From JBBIRT01 sp037441725 (lineage in GTDB: Bacteria > Desulfobacterota > BSN033 > UBA1163), in the NCBI GenBank assembly GCA_037441725.1, contig JBBIRT010000078.1:1-15696 (forward strand): 15,696 nt of DNA, read 5' to 3'. A model generated the notes under the pieces. That model was given only the letters and a program-made list of their open reading frames with translations. It made no database searches and was not told the origin of the DNA. Numbering within the stretch: position 1 is the stretch's first letter; each line of letters begins with the position of its first letter. The position numbers and the translations under genes are program-made. Below, one piece after another: positions 1 to 6,829 of the stretch.

Positions 1-70
1 AAGAAAGGCAGTAACCCATTCTAACTCTAATCGACAAGGATTTCCTTATAGAGATTAGAATCCCTTAGGG

Positions 71-99
71 TTGACTTTCTGGAATGGGGTTTATTAAAT
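71..99 (+). promoter_or_regulatory. Putative sigma70-type promoter of the ABC exporter operon
   Basis: A TTGACT box at 71-76 (5 of 6 to consensus) lies 17 bases before TTAAAT at 94-99 (4 of 6). Transcription would start near 106, about 18 bases before the TTG start at 124, leaving room for the purine-rich ribosome site. The rest of positions 1-123 shows no gene; stops interrupt all three forward frames there. Inferred from sequence only. Confidence 0.4.
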
Positions 100-123
100 T
101 TTATTGAGAAGAAAGAGAGAGAA

Positions 124-1887
124 TTGGAAGCGTTTAAAACTCTTAAAAATGATTTGATTGAGAATAGATGGCGGATTCTGACTGGACTGATTGCTCTGCT
201 TATTGTGGATGTCCTCCAACTCTTCATTCCAAGGGTGATCAAATATGCCATTGATGATCTCACAACAGGCAATCTATCTCATTTTCGGCTCTTTCTTTAT
301 GGATTAGAAATCCTTCTGCTTGCCTTGGGCATCGGTGGATTGAGATATTTCTGGAGATATTTTCTATTAGGGACAGCGCGCCGGATTGAGAAGGGATTAA
401 GATCACGGCTCTTTAACCATCTTCAAACCCTCTCTATTTCATACTTTTCCAAGACCCAGGTAGGAGATCTGATGGCCCATGCGACCAATGACATTGAGGC
501 CGTCAGGATGGCTCTGTCATTGGGAGTAGTCTTTTTAATGGATACGGTCATCCTTGGGATATTGACGATCTTTTTTATGATTTATATCAATCCTCGTTTA
601 ACTTTTTTTGCCATTCTCCCTATGCCCCTCATTACATTGATTACTATCTTTTTTAGTCGAACCATTCACAACCGATTTGAAATTCTTCAGAAGACTTTTG
701 CTATGCTCACAGAAAGAATAAGGGAAACCATTACAGGGATACGGGTCATTAAGGCTTATGTCCTGGAGGAAAGAGAAAAGGAGAAACTCTCTCAGTTGAG
801 TCAGGAGTATATTCGAAAGAATTTGAATCTGACCAAAGTCTGGGGAATGTTTTTCCCCTTAATCCTATTCCTCTCCAATCTCTCCCTGGCCATTGTCCTC
901 TATTTGGGTGGAACATTGACAATCTATCAGTCGATCTCAACAGGTGATTTTGTTGACTTTATGAGCTATCTTGGCCTCCTTTCCTGGCCAATGATGGCCT
1001 TGGGTTGGGCGATCAATATGATCCAAAGAGGCGGGGCTTCGGTGACTCGTTTAAATCGGATCTTATTAGAAACCCCAGATCTTGTTGATTCTCCAAAGGT
1101 AATTTATTCAGGACCCTTGAAAGGGAGAATTGAAATAAGAGGTCTCACCTTTTCTCCAGTCAAAGGAGGAAAACCCCTCCTTCGAGATATTTATCTCACC
1201 ATTCGGGAAGGGGAGAGAATCGTGATTGTTGGGAGGGTGGGGTCTGGAAAATCGGTTTTATGCAATCTCATAGCGAGAATATTAGACCCTCCTCAGGATT
1301 CTCTTTTTTTTGATGGGATGGAGATTCATCAGATCCCTTTAGAGTTATTGAGGAAATCTATTGGATATGTGCCACAGGATACCTTTCTCTTTTCTGATAC
1401 CATCAGGGAAAACATCGCTTTTGGAAAGCCAGAGGCCTCAGCTCAACAGATTGAAGAAGCAGCGAAACTTGCACAGATTTATGATGAGGTGATGGGGTTC
1501 CCCGATGGATTAAATACAGTGATTGGGGAAAGGGGGATCACCCTATCGGGTGGGCAGAAACAGAGAATCGCGATTGCCCGAGCTCTTCTGATGGATTCCC
1601 CTATTTTTATCTTGGATGATGCCCTCTCTTCAGTGGATATCCAGACGGAAGAAAGAATTCTGGAGGGGTTGGAGAAATTCTTCAAGGGGAAAACGAGCAT
1701 CCTGGTCACACACCGGATCGCTCCACTCAGAAGGGCAGACACGATTATCGTTCTTGATGAGGGGAGGATTGTAGAGATGGGAGACCATAAAACGCTTCTC
1801 TCCCAAGGAGGAATTTATACGGAACTTTACTGGCAAAGGCAATGGGAAGAAGAATTGGAAAAGAGCAATCATGGAATCATGGAATGA
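124..1887 (+). CDS. ABC exporter half-transporter with degenerate ATP site (BmrC/TM287-like subunit)
   Basis: This is an inner-membrane ABC exporter subunit of 587 residues with a transmembrane domain (about 15-310) followed by a nucleotide-binding domain (about 335-580). Visible motifs are Walker A GRVGSGKS (370-377), Q-loop Gln418, an intact LSGGQ signature (474-478), Walker B IFILDD (494-499) and H-loop His530. The catalytic Glu after Walker B is Asp499, and the usual A-loop Tyr is Pro345. In known heterodimeric exporters this marks the subunit that supplies the non-hydrolysing site, while its intact signature completes the partner's active site. The start is TTG at 124, behind the purine-rich run GAGAAGAAAGAGAGA; an in-frame stop at 49-51 limits upstream extension. 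The partner gene follows 88 bases downstream on the same strand. The substrate is unknown; drugs, lipids or peptides are all possible. Confidence 0.93.
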   Translation: MEAFKTLKNDLIENRWRILTGLIALLIVDVLQLFIPRVIKYAIDDLTTGNLSHFRLFLYGLEILLLALGIGGLRYFWRYFLLGTARRIEKGLRSRLFNHLQTLSISYFSKTQVGDLMAHATNDIEAVRMALSLGVVFLMDTVILGILTIFFMIYINPRLTFFAILPMPLITLITIFFSRTIHNRFEILQKTFAMLTERIRETITGIRVIKAYVLEEREKEKLSQLSQEYIRKNLNLTKVWGMFFPLILFLSNLSLAIVLYLGGTLTIYQSISTGDFVDFMSYLGLLSWPMMALGWAINMIQRGGASVTRLNRILLETPDLVDSPKVIYSGPLKGRIEIRGLTFSPVKGGKPLLRDIYLTIREGERIVIVGRVGSGKSVLCNLIARILDPPQDSLFFDGMEIHQIPLELLRKSIGYVPQDTFLFSDTIRENIAFGKPEASAQQIEEAAKLAQIYDEVMGFPDGLNTVIGERGITLSGGQKQRIAIARALLMDSPIFILDDALSSVDIQTEERILEGLEKFFKGKTSILVTHRIAPLRRADTIIVLDEGRIVEMGDHKTLLSQGGIYTELYWQRQWEEELEKSNHGIME

Positions 1888-1920
1888 TGGAAGATTGTTT
1901 AAAAAAATATGGAGGGATCA

Positions 1921-1986
1921 ATGGATGATGATAGAAAAAATTTGATTCAGAGGCAGCCCTTGAGGGATAGGAACTATGTATCCTGA
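1921..1986 (+). other. Short ORF with strong ribosome site overlapping the start of the second exporter gene
   Basis: An ATG at 1921 is preceded by GGAGGG (1911-1916) and opens a 21-codon frame, MDDDRKNLIQRQPLRDRNYVS, ending in TGA at 1984-1986. It overlaps the first codons of the next gene in another frame. It may be a leader ORF giving translational coupling. Alternatively it may be the true N-terminus of the exporter subunit, cut off by a one-base indel near 1975-1985. The sequence alone does not decide between these. Confidence 0.35.
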
Positions 1987-4105
1987 TTTTGGTTATATGG
2001 AAGAGGGGAAATTAGGGAAACCCTATGACCTGAAGCTGATGACTAGGTTGGGAGAATTTCTCAGGCCCTATAGGATTCTAATGGCTCTTTCCCTTCTCTT
2101 TGTTTTGATCATGGCAGGCTTAGATGTTCTCATCCCCTATCTTACCAAAGAAGCCATTGATCGTTTTATTGTGGTTACATCAAGGGAAGTCATTTTAAAT
2201 GAAGAGGATTCACCAGAAAAGCAGCGCTTCTGGAGCCAATATGGTCAAAAGCTTATTCCCCAAAAAGAGAAAGGAAGATTTATCCTTCCCTCAGAGGTAT
2301 TACAATCCATGGATCAGGGAGAGATAACCTCTTTCCAGAAAGTGGGTCTCCTTACAGAGAAACGATATTACCAGTTTGTTCCTCAGAGAGAAGAAGAGAA
2401 GATCCTCTTAAGAAAATATCCTTCCTTTTTCGTGGGGAGTGGGTCCAACTGGTTCATCTCATTCGATCATATGAAAGATTTAAAAAGAGAAGAGTTCCTT
2501 ATCCTGAGAGGGAGAGATGTGAATGGAGTCTTCAACATTACGCTTATTGTAGTCCTTATTTTAATCGTTAACTTTGGATTGAACTTTTCTCAGGTCTACA
2601 CCATGGAGTTGGCAGGTCAGAAGATGATGCACGATCTTCGGATGAAGGTATTTTCTCATCTGCAGGGGCTTCCAGTATCTTTCTTCGATAAGAACCCAGT
2701 GGGAAGACTGGTCACCCGTTTGACCAATGATATTCAGAATGTCCATGAGATGTTTACGTCTATCCTCATCAATCTGATCAAAGATCTTCTTCTTCTGATT
2801 GGGATTATCGTTCTTTTGCTTCACCTCCACCAGGAGCTGGCCCTAATATCTTTTTCCGTGATTCCTCTGATCTTTATGACTACCCTCATGTTCAGTCACC
2901 GGGCGAGAGATCTCTTTCGGGAGATCCGTTCGAGGGTTGCCCAGATGAATTCTTTTTTCAATGAAAATTTTACAGGCATCAAAGTGGTTCAACTCTTTCG
3001 AAGGGAGAGAGAAAATAGCAAGCGGTTTGAGAAGATCAACGAGGGATATTATCGGGCTAACATGAGACAGATCTCCATTTATGCTTTTTTTGTTCCCCTT
3101 ATTGAAATTCTGAGTTCAGGGGCGATTGGTCTTCTCCTCTGGTATGGTGGGGGTAAGGTGATTCAAGGGATGATTACCCTTGGAGCCTTGGTTGCTTTTA
3201 TTTCCTATCTCCGAATGTTCTTCCAGCCTATTCGGGACCTCTCTGAAAAGTATAATATCATGCAGTCAGCCATTGCTTCTCTCGAAAGAATTTTTTCATT
3301 GCTCGACGAACCACAAGGTGTTTCGAAACCTCTCCAGGGCAGAACAGATGGGATAAAGGGGAACATTGAATTTCGTAATGTTTCATTCTCTTATAATGGT
3401 GAAGATAAGGTCCTCAAGAATATTTCTTTTTCGGTCCGAGAAGGAGAGACGGTGGCCATTGTCGGTGCAACCGGGGCAGGAAAAACTTCTTTGCTTCATC
3501 TTCTTGAACGATTCTATGAGGCAGAGGAAGGTGAGATTCTAATCGATGGGATTGATATTCGAGAAAGGGAGGTCACCCACCTCCGATCGCAAATCGGGTT
3601 GGTAATGCAAGAGACCTTTCTTTTTGCCGGAGAGATTGTGGAGAATATTCAACTGGGAGATCGGAGGATGGATGAAGAAAGGATGAGGGAGGTGACCCAG
3701 CTCGTCAATGCAGAAAGATTTATACAACGCTTACCCAAGGGATATCATACAAAGGTGGGAGAGGGAGGAGAGGCCCTATCTGCAGGAGAGAGGCAGTTAT
3801 TAGCCTTTGCCAGGGCCTTATCCATTGATCCCAAAATTCTCATTCTTGATGAAGCGACCTCCCATGTTGATCCAGAAACAGATCGATTGGTCCAAGAAGG
3901 ATTGGCCCAACTGCTTAAAGGAAGGACGGCTATCATCATTGCTCATCGACTTTCCACCATCCAACATGCTGATCGGATCATCGTTCTCCATAAGGGGAGG
4001 ATTCGGGAAATCGGAACCCATGACGAATTGATAAAGAAAAAAGGAATTTATTTTAAGCTTTACCAAATGCAGTTCGGCCTTCGTAACATCGCGGATAGAA
4101 ATTAG
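1976..4105 (+). CDS. ABC exporter half-transporter with periplasmic insertion (BmrD/TM288-like subunit)
   Basis: This is the probable partner of the preceding gene. It has 709 residues, about 110 more than typical half-exporters (around 580-600). The extra length lies between TM1 (about 33-60) and TM2 (about 184-212), a mostly hydrophilic stretch at about 66-182 expected to face the periplasm. The nucleotide-binding domain (about 462-700) has A-loop Tyr473, Walker A GATGAGKT (497-504), Gln545, the divergent signature LSAGE (601-605), Walker B ILILDE with catalytic Glu626, and His657. The canonical Glu plus imperfect signature is the exact complement of the first subunit, so one competent and one degenerate ATP site are predicted. 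BmrD is reported to carry an extracellular domain at the same place; I cannot test homology here. ATG 1976 follows GAGGGATAGGA, and an in-frame TGA at 1961-1963 precedes it. The N-terminus may be affected by the overlapping ORF at 1921. Confidence 0.93.
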   Translation: MYPDFGYMEEGKLGKPYDLKLMTRLGEFLRPYRILMALSLLFVLIMAGLDVLIPYLTKEAIDRFIVVTSREVILNEEDSPEKQRFWSQYGQKLIPQKEKGRFILPSEVLQSMDQGEITSFQKVGLLTEKRYYQFVPQREEEKILLRKYPSFFVGSGSNWFISFDHMKDLKREEFLILRGRDVNGVFNITLIVVLILIVNFGLNFSQVYTMELAGQKMMHDLRMKVFSHLQGLPVSFFDKNPVGRLVTRLTNDIQNVHEMFTSILINLIKDLLLLIGIIVLLLHLHQELALISFSVIPLIFMTTLMFSHRARDLFREIRSRVAQMNSFFNENFTGIKVVQLFRRERENSKRFEKINEGYYRANMRQISIYAFFVPLIEILSSGAIGLLLWYGGGKVIQGMITLGALVAFISYLRMFFQPIRDLSEKYNIMQSAIASLERIFSLLDEPQGVSKPLQGRTDGIKGNIEFRNVSFSYNGEDKVLKNISFSVREGETVAIVGATGAGKTSLLHLLERFYEAEEGEILIDGIDIREREVTHLRSQIGLVMQETFLFAGEIVENIQLGDRRMDEERMREVTQLVNAERFIQRLPKGYHTKVGEGGEALSAGERQLLAFARALSIDPKILILDEATSHVDPETDRLVQEGLAQLLKGRTAIIIAHRLSTIQHADRIIVLHKGRIREIGTHDELIKKKGIYFKLYQMQFGLRNIADRN

Positions 4106-4253
4106 TTCAACTATGGAAATCACGCTTTGGGATTCTCTAAATAACTTTTTTTTAATATTGAATAGAGAGGGGTAAAGGGGATTGGAATGTGATATATATT
4201 AACATCTTGGATAGAAATGATTAGTTTGGACATGGTCCGAAAGGAGAGAAGAG

Positions 4254-4871
4254 ATGAGGAATGATTTAAATCCTGACAAATTGGCAATTCGAGAGATAGT
4301 TGAAAACTGGGTTTTATGGCGAGATGCTGGCGATTGGGAGCGCTTTGCCACGGTATGGCATTCGGATGGCTGGATGACAGCCACCTGGTTTCAAGGGCCA
4401 GCTCAAAAGTTTATCGAAGTCAGCCGCGAAGGATTCAACCGAGGAGTGAATATCCTTCATTTCCTTGGAGGTTGGACCTGTGAGATCGTAGGCCATCGAG
4501 CCATTTCTCAAACCAAAATGACTATTCTCCAGCGTGCGCCCTTAGAAGGTATCGTGGTAGATGTTACCTGTATGGGTCGTTTTTATGACTTTTTTGAGAA
4601 GCGGGAAGGTCGATGGGGGATTGTTCGACGGCAGCCAATCTATGAGAAAGATCGACTTGATCCTCTTGATCCACAGGCCCATCTCAAGCTCGATGCTGAA
4701 TTACTCGCAAGATTTCCTGAAGGCTACAGGCATCTTGCCTATCTCCAGTTGAAGAATGGGTTCAAGGTCAAAGCAGATCTTCCAGGCCTTCGAGGTTCTG
4801 CAATTGAGAAACTTTATGCTGAGGGGAGAGCCTGGCTCGAAGGATCTGCTCAACCTGGAGAGCCCCTCTGA
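4254..4871 (+). CDS. NTF2-like/SnoaL-like family protein
   Basis: This 205-residue protein has no signal peptide or membrane segment. Residues about 10-135 read as an NTF2/SnoaL-like cone fold: an N-terminal helix with WRDAGDWERFATVWHSDGW (22-40), the MTATWFQGP strand, then HFLGG and a long strand/turn region ending near RRQPIYEKD. Family members include polyketide cyclases, dehydratases, isomerases and non-enzymatic ligand binders, so no reaction can be assigned. The C-terminal 60-70 residues extend beyond the core and are charged. ATG 4254 has AAGGAGAG (4241-4248) at good spacing. The 148 bases upstream hold no convincing terminator or promoter. The gene stands alone and converges on the response regulator with only 5 bases between stop codons. 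Its middle looks somewhat richer in GC than its neighbours, a weak hint of separate origin. Confidence 0.82.
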   Translation: MRNDLNPDKLAIREIVENWVLWRDAGDWERFATVWHSDGWMTATWFQGPAQKFIEVSREGFNRGVNILHFLGGWTCEIVGHRAISQTKMTILQRAPLEGIVVDVTCMGRFYDFFEKREGRWGIVRRQPIYEKDRLDPLDPQAHLKLDAELLARFPEGYRHLAYLQLKNGFKVKADLPGLRGSAIEKLYAEGRAWLEGSAQPGEPL

Positions 4872-4876
4872 ATTTT

Positions 4877-5344
4877 TCAGCCTTCAATCCATTGATCACT
4901 ACTTTCAAAGGGATCATTTCTTGAAAGGCCTTTTTTGCGATATTCCTTTGAAATCATTCCAGAAAGGGTTTCATGGAGCTTTTCGATCTTGTAGGGTTTG
5001 GATAGGGAACCCAGAAATCCATATCGCTTGAAGTCTGAAATGATTGGATCATTAGAGTATCCACTGCAGACGATGGCCTTCACATTTGGGTCGATCTCTA
5101 ACAATTTCTTAATTACCTCTTCGCCCCCCATCCCTCCTTGAATGTTGAGATCCAGGATGACTGCATCGAAGGTTCTCTGAGATCTTTTTGCCACCTGATA
5201 TCGCTCAATAGCCTCCTCACCATCCTTTGCAATCTCAACCTCATAACCAATATTTTGTAACACCTCTTCTACTAACGCTTGGATCTCTTCCTCATCATCC
5301 ATCAACAGAATCCTTTTCTTTTCTTTTAAATGTCTTTCAATCAT
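4877..5344 (-). CDS. Receiver-only response regulator (CheY-like)
   Basis: This cytoplasmic 155-residue protein is a single receiver domain (about 10-132) plus a short charged tail, with no DNA-binding or enzymatic output domain. The acidic pair Asp16/Asp17, phospho-acceptor Asp65 (in VILDLNI), the Thr/Ser-position Ser94 and the conserved Lys116 (SKP) are all present, so it should be phosphorylated. The GYSNDPI...YGF...SKPYKIEKL pattern is typical of receivers fused to the C-terminus of HK4-type hybrid kinases. ATG 5344 is preceded on this strand by AAGAG-type purines inside a duplicated 11-bp element. It lies 30 bases after the kinase stop codon and in the same frame, so the two are almost certainly co-transcribed. 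The output is unknown: it may act by protein contact or as a phosphate carrier. Confidence 0.92.
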   Translation of the reverse strand: MIERHLKEKKRILLMDDEEEIQALVEEVLQNIGYEVEIAKDGEEAIERYQVAKRSQRTFDAVILDLNIQGGMGGEEVIKKLLEIDPNVKAIVCSGYSNDPIISDFKRYGFLGSLSKPYKIEKLHETLSGMISKEYRKKGLSRNDPFESSDQWIEG

Positions 5345-5345
5345 T

Positions 5346-5408
5346 CTCTTATGGTCCTCTTATGGTCTTTCATTTTATGAACTTCTTTCACTTATGACTC
5401 TTAGGGTC
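5346..5408. repeat. 11-bp direct repeats at the kinase/receiver junction
   Basis: CTCTTATGGTC occurs twice in perfect tandem (5346-5356 and 5357-5367). A third copy with one mismatch lies at 5398-5408 (CTCTTAGGGTC), and a weaker relative at 5389-5399. The perfect pair fills most of the 30-base gap between the kinase stop and the receiver start, and it contains the receiver's purine-rich ribosome site. It reads as slippage-type duplication at a gene boundary. Confidence 0.7.
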
Positions 5409-6307
5409 CCTTCCTGATCCATCCTTCGATCTCTTTCACTTTCTTTGAATGATGTTTGAAAGAATTTTTCGACCTCCTCTTCTTTTTTCAATGTGGGGAG
5501 AAAAATATGGAAAATGGATCCAACCCCAACTTGAGATTCCACTGTAATCCATCCCTGATGATCTTTGATGAGTGAATAACAGAGGGACAATCCGAAACCA
5601 GTTCTTTCCTGTTTCTCCTTCTCCTTAGTCGTGAAATAGGGATCGAAGATCTTGGAAAGATTTTCTTCTGAAATACCCATTCCATGATCCCTTATGGATA
5701 ATTGAATGTAATTTCCTCCTTTCAATGGAAGGCCATCCTTTTCATTTAAGGTAGTGTTATGAGCCTGACATTCAATTACTCCCCCTCCAGGCATGGCCTC
5801 ACATGCATTGAGGACAATTTGACGAATGACCTGTTTAAGCTGTCTTTCATCTATTTCTACTGGCCAAAGGTCGTTAGCAATATTGAATTGACAGAGGATA
5901 TTGGAACCATTGAGGGTAAGATTTACCGTTTCTCTTAGAACAGATTCTAAAGAAATTCTTTTTCTCTTAGGATTACCACCTTTTGAAAAAATGATCAGTT
6001 GGTCTGTCAATTCACTCACTCTCCAAGTTGTCTTTTCTATGTTTTCTATATACTTATAGATCCTATCCGTAGAGTTTATATTCCTTTTTATAAGAGAAAG
6101 ATTGCCTAAGATTGAAGTAAGCAGATTATTAAAATCGTGGGCAATCCTACCTGCCATTAGGCCTAAAGACTCAAGCTTATCAGCCTTGACCGATTCAAAC
6201 TCCCTCCATCGGTGTTGAATTTCTTGTTTTTCCATTTCAGTTAATTTTTGACGGAGTCTAATTAATTCCTCAATCAATTGCTCTTTCGTCTTCCCTTGAT
6301 CCTCCAT
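5375..6307 (-). CDS. Cytoplasmic sensor histidine kinase (HK4-type, no recognisable sensor domain)
   Basis: This 310-residue protein autophosphorylates on a histidine and should pass phosphate to the receiver encoded just downstream. Residues 1-45 form a charged heptad-like coiled coil. The dimerisation/phosphotransfer domain carries His57 in GRIAHDFNN. The ATPase domain shows N-box Asn167 (LNACEAM), G1 DHGMG (207-211), F-box FDPYFTTK (221-228) and G2 GFGLSL (237-242). There is no membrane segment, PAS, GAF or HAMP, so any signal must reach it through the coiled coil or a partner. The last 40 residues are a charged linker like that joining kinase to receiver in hybrid kinases. ATG 6307 has CAGGAAAA at suitable spacing. 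It is transcribed divergently from the liv operon, and two in-frame stops separate it from the receiver frame. Confidence 0.93.
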   Translation of the reverse strand: MEDQGKTKEQLIEELIRLRQKLTEMEKQEIQHRWREFESVKADKLESLGLMAGRIAHDFNNLLTSILGNLSLIKRNINSTDRIYKYIENIEKTTWRVSELTDQLIIFSKGGNPKRKRISLESVLRETVNLTLNGSNILCQFNIANDLWPVEIDERQLKQVIRQIVLNACEAMPGGGVIECQAHNTTLNEKDGLPLKGGNYIQLSIRDHGMGISEENLSKIFDPYFTTKEKEKQERTGFGLSLCYSLIKDHQGWITVESQVGVGSIFHIFLPTLKKEEEVEKFFQTSFKESERDRRMDQEGTLRVISERSS

Positions 6308-6324
6308 GGAATTTTCCTGTTAAG

Positions 6325-6330
6325 ATAATA
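6325..6330 (-). promoter_or_regulatory. Possible -10 box for the kinase/receiver operon
   Basis: Read on the minus strand this is TATTAT (5 of 6 to TATAAT), and transcription would begin about 10 bases before the kinase ATG. No good -35 box lies 16-18 bases upstream; the space there is occupied by the 6346-6372 inverted repeat. An activator-dependent promoter is possible. Weak call. Confidence 0.25.
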
Positions 6331-6345
6331 AATTCCTGTCATTTT

Positions 6346-6372
6346 GGAGATAAAAAATCTCAATTTATCTCC
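6346..6372. promoter_or_regulatory. Perfect 9-bp inverted repeat upstream of the kinase gene
   Basis: GGAGATAAA (6346-6354) and TTTATCTCC (6364-6372) are exact reverse complements separated by 9 bases. A shorter alternative pairing, GAGAT/ATCTC, lies inside. It sits about 40 bases upstream of the kinase start, over the expected -35 region, which suits an operator better than a terminator because no T tract follows the stem. The binding protein is unknown; autoregulation by this receiver is unlikely since it lacks a DNA-binding domain. Confidence 0.45.
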
Positions 6373-6522
6373 ATTTATTTCAATTTTATCTGATTTTATG
6401 GCAAATTCTATTCCGATTCATTCGGGATCTGCCTAATTTTTGTAACAATTTGTTTTTATTGATTAATTTATTTAAAAAAAAAGAGTTTGTGATTTAAGAA
6501 AGGCTTAAATCCGTTAAATGGT

Positions 6523-6556
6523 GTCAAATAAATGAAATTCATGTCAATTATTTGAC
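6523..6556. promoter_or_regulatory. Nested inverted-repeat operator candidate overlapping the liv promoter
   Basis: GTCAAATAA (6523-6531) and TTATTTGAC (6548-6556) form a perfect 9-bp inverted repeat. GTCAA appears a second time at 6543-6547, two helical turns after the first, and pairs with TTGAC at 6552-6556. A near-palindrome ATGAAATTCAT sits in the middle. The right arm overlaps the -35 box of the promoter at 6552-6580, a position expected for a repressor site. The regulator is not encoded in this window. Confidence 0.55.
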
Positions 6557-6580
6557 GATAAATTTTTAGGATCTTATACT
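6552..6580 (+). promoter_or_regulatory. Sigma70-type promoter reading toward livG
   Basis: TTGACG (6552-6557), a 17-base spacer and TATACT (6575-6580) each match consensus at 5 of 6 positions, making this one of the best promoters in the window. Initiation near 6587 would leave an untranslated leader of about 260 bases before livG, containing two hairpins. Confidence 0.6.
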
Positions 6581-6704
6581 TTCCTGCAAGGAAGATTTAT
6601 CCCTATTTTACAGGAACTATTTAAATCCATTCATCAAAAGACCTATGAAAGGGTTCTCAAAAAGAATTTTTTAACTTGGAAGATGGGATAATACCCACAT
6701 TCGA

Positions 6705-6720
6705 AGGGTTTTGGAACCCT
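6705..6720 (+). other. Leader hairpin 1 (6-bp stem, 4-base loop)
   Basis: AGGGTT (6705-6710) pairs perfectly with AACCCT (6715-6720) around TTGG. It lies in the predicted livG leader. No T run follows directly, so it is not a standard terminator. Confidence 0.4.
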
Positions 6721-6805
6721 ACCTCCCCAGTCATTTAAGGACTTTTTCAGAAATCTCATCAAATATCCTTGACATTCTCAATAGGAGTATGGGAAATTTT
6801 CTATT

Positions 6806-6829
6806 GTTGAGTTCATGAGGGAACTCAAC
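6806..6829 (+). other. Leader hairpin 2 directly upstream of livG (9-bp perfect stem)
   Basis: GTTGAGTTC (6806-6814) pairs perfectly with GAACTCAAC (6821-6829) around a 6-base loop ATGAGG. It ends 19 bases before the livG ATG, close to its weak GAGAAG ribosome site. As RNA it could influence ribosome access or mRNA ends; as DNA it could be an operator. No U tract follows. Confidence 0.5.

Noticed and set aside
1871..1894. ATGGAAT-type octamer repeats at the end of the first exporter gene
   Set aside because: Three short imperfect copies at the stop codon; more likely low-complexity drift than a functional element.
3807..4123. Open frames on both strands overlapping the ATPase end of the second exporter gene
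   Set aside because: They are shadows of a strongly conserved ATPase coding region with no ribosome sites or recognisable proteins.
4134..4168. T-rich tract after the exporter operon as an intrinsic terminator
   Set aside because: No GC-rich stem precedes the T run; only a loose TCTCTA/TAGAGA pairing flanks it with a long spacer.
6645..6674. Nine-residue ORF (MKGFSKRIF) in the livG leader as an attenuator leader peptide
   Set aside because: It has no good ribosome site and no run of Leu, Ile or Val codons, and the following hairpins lack U tracts.
6769..6774. Perfect TTGACA as a second livG promoter
   Set aside because: No acceptable -10 box lies 16-18 bases downstream, so it is probably chance.
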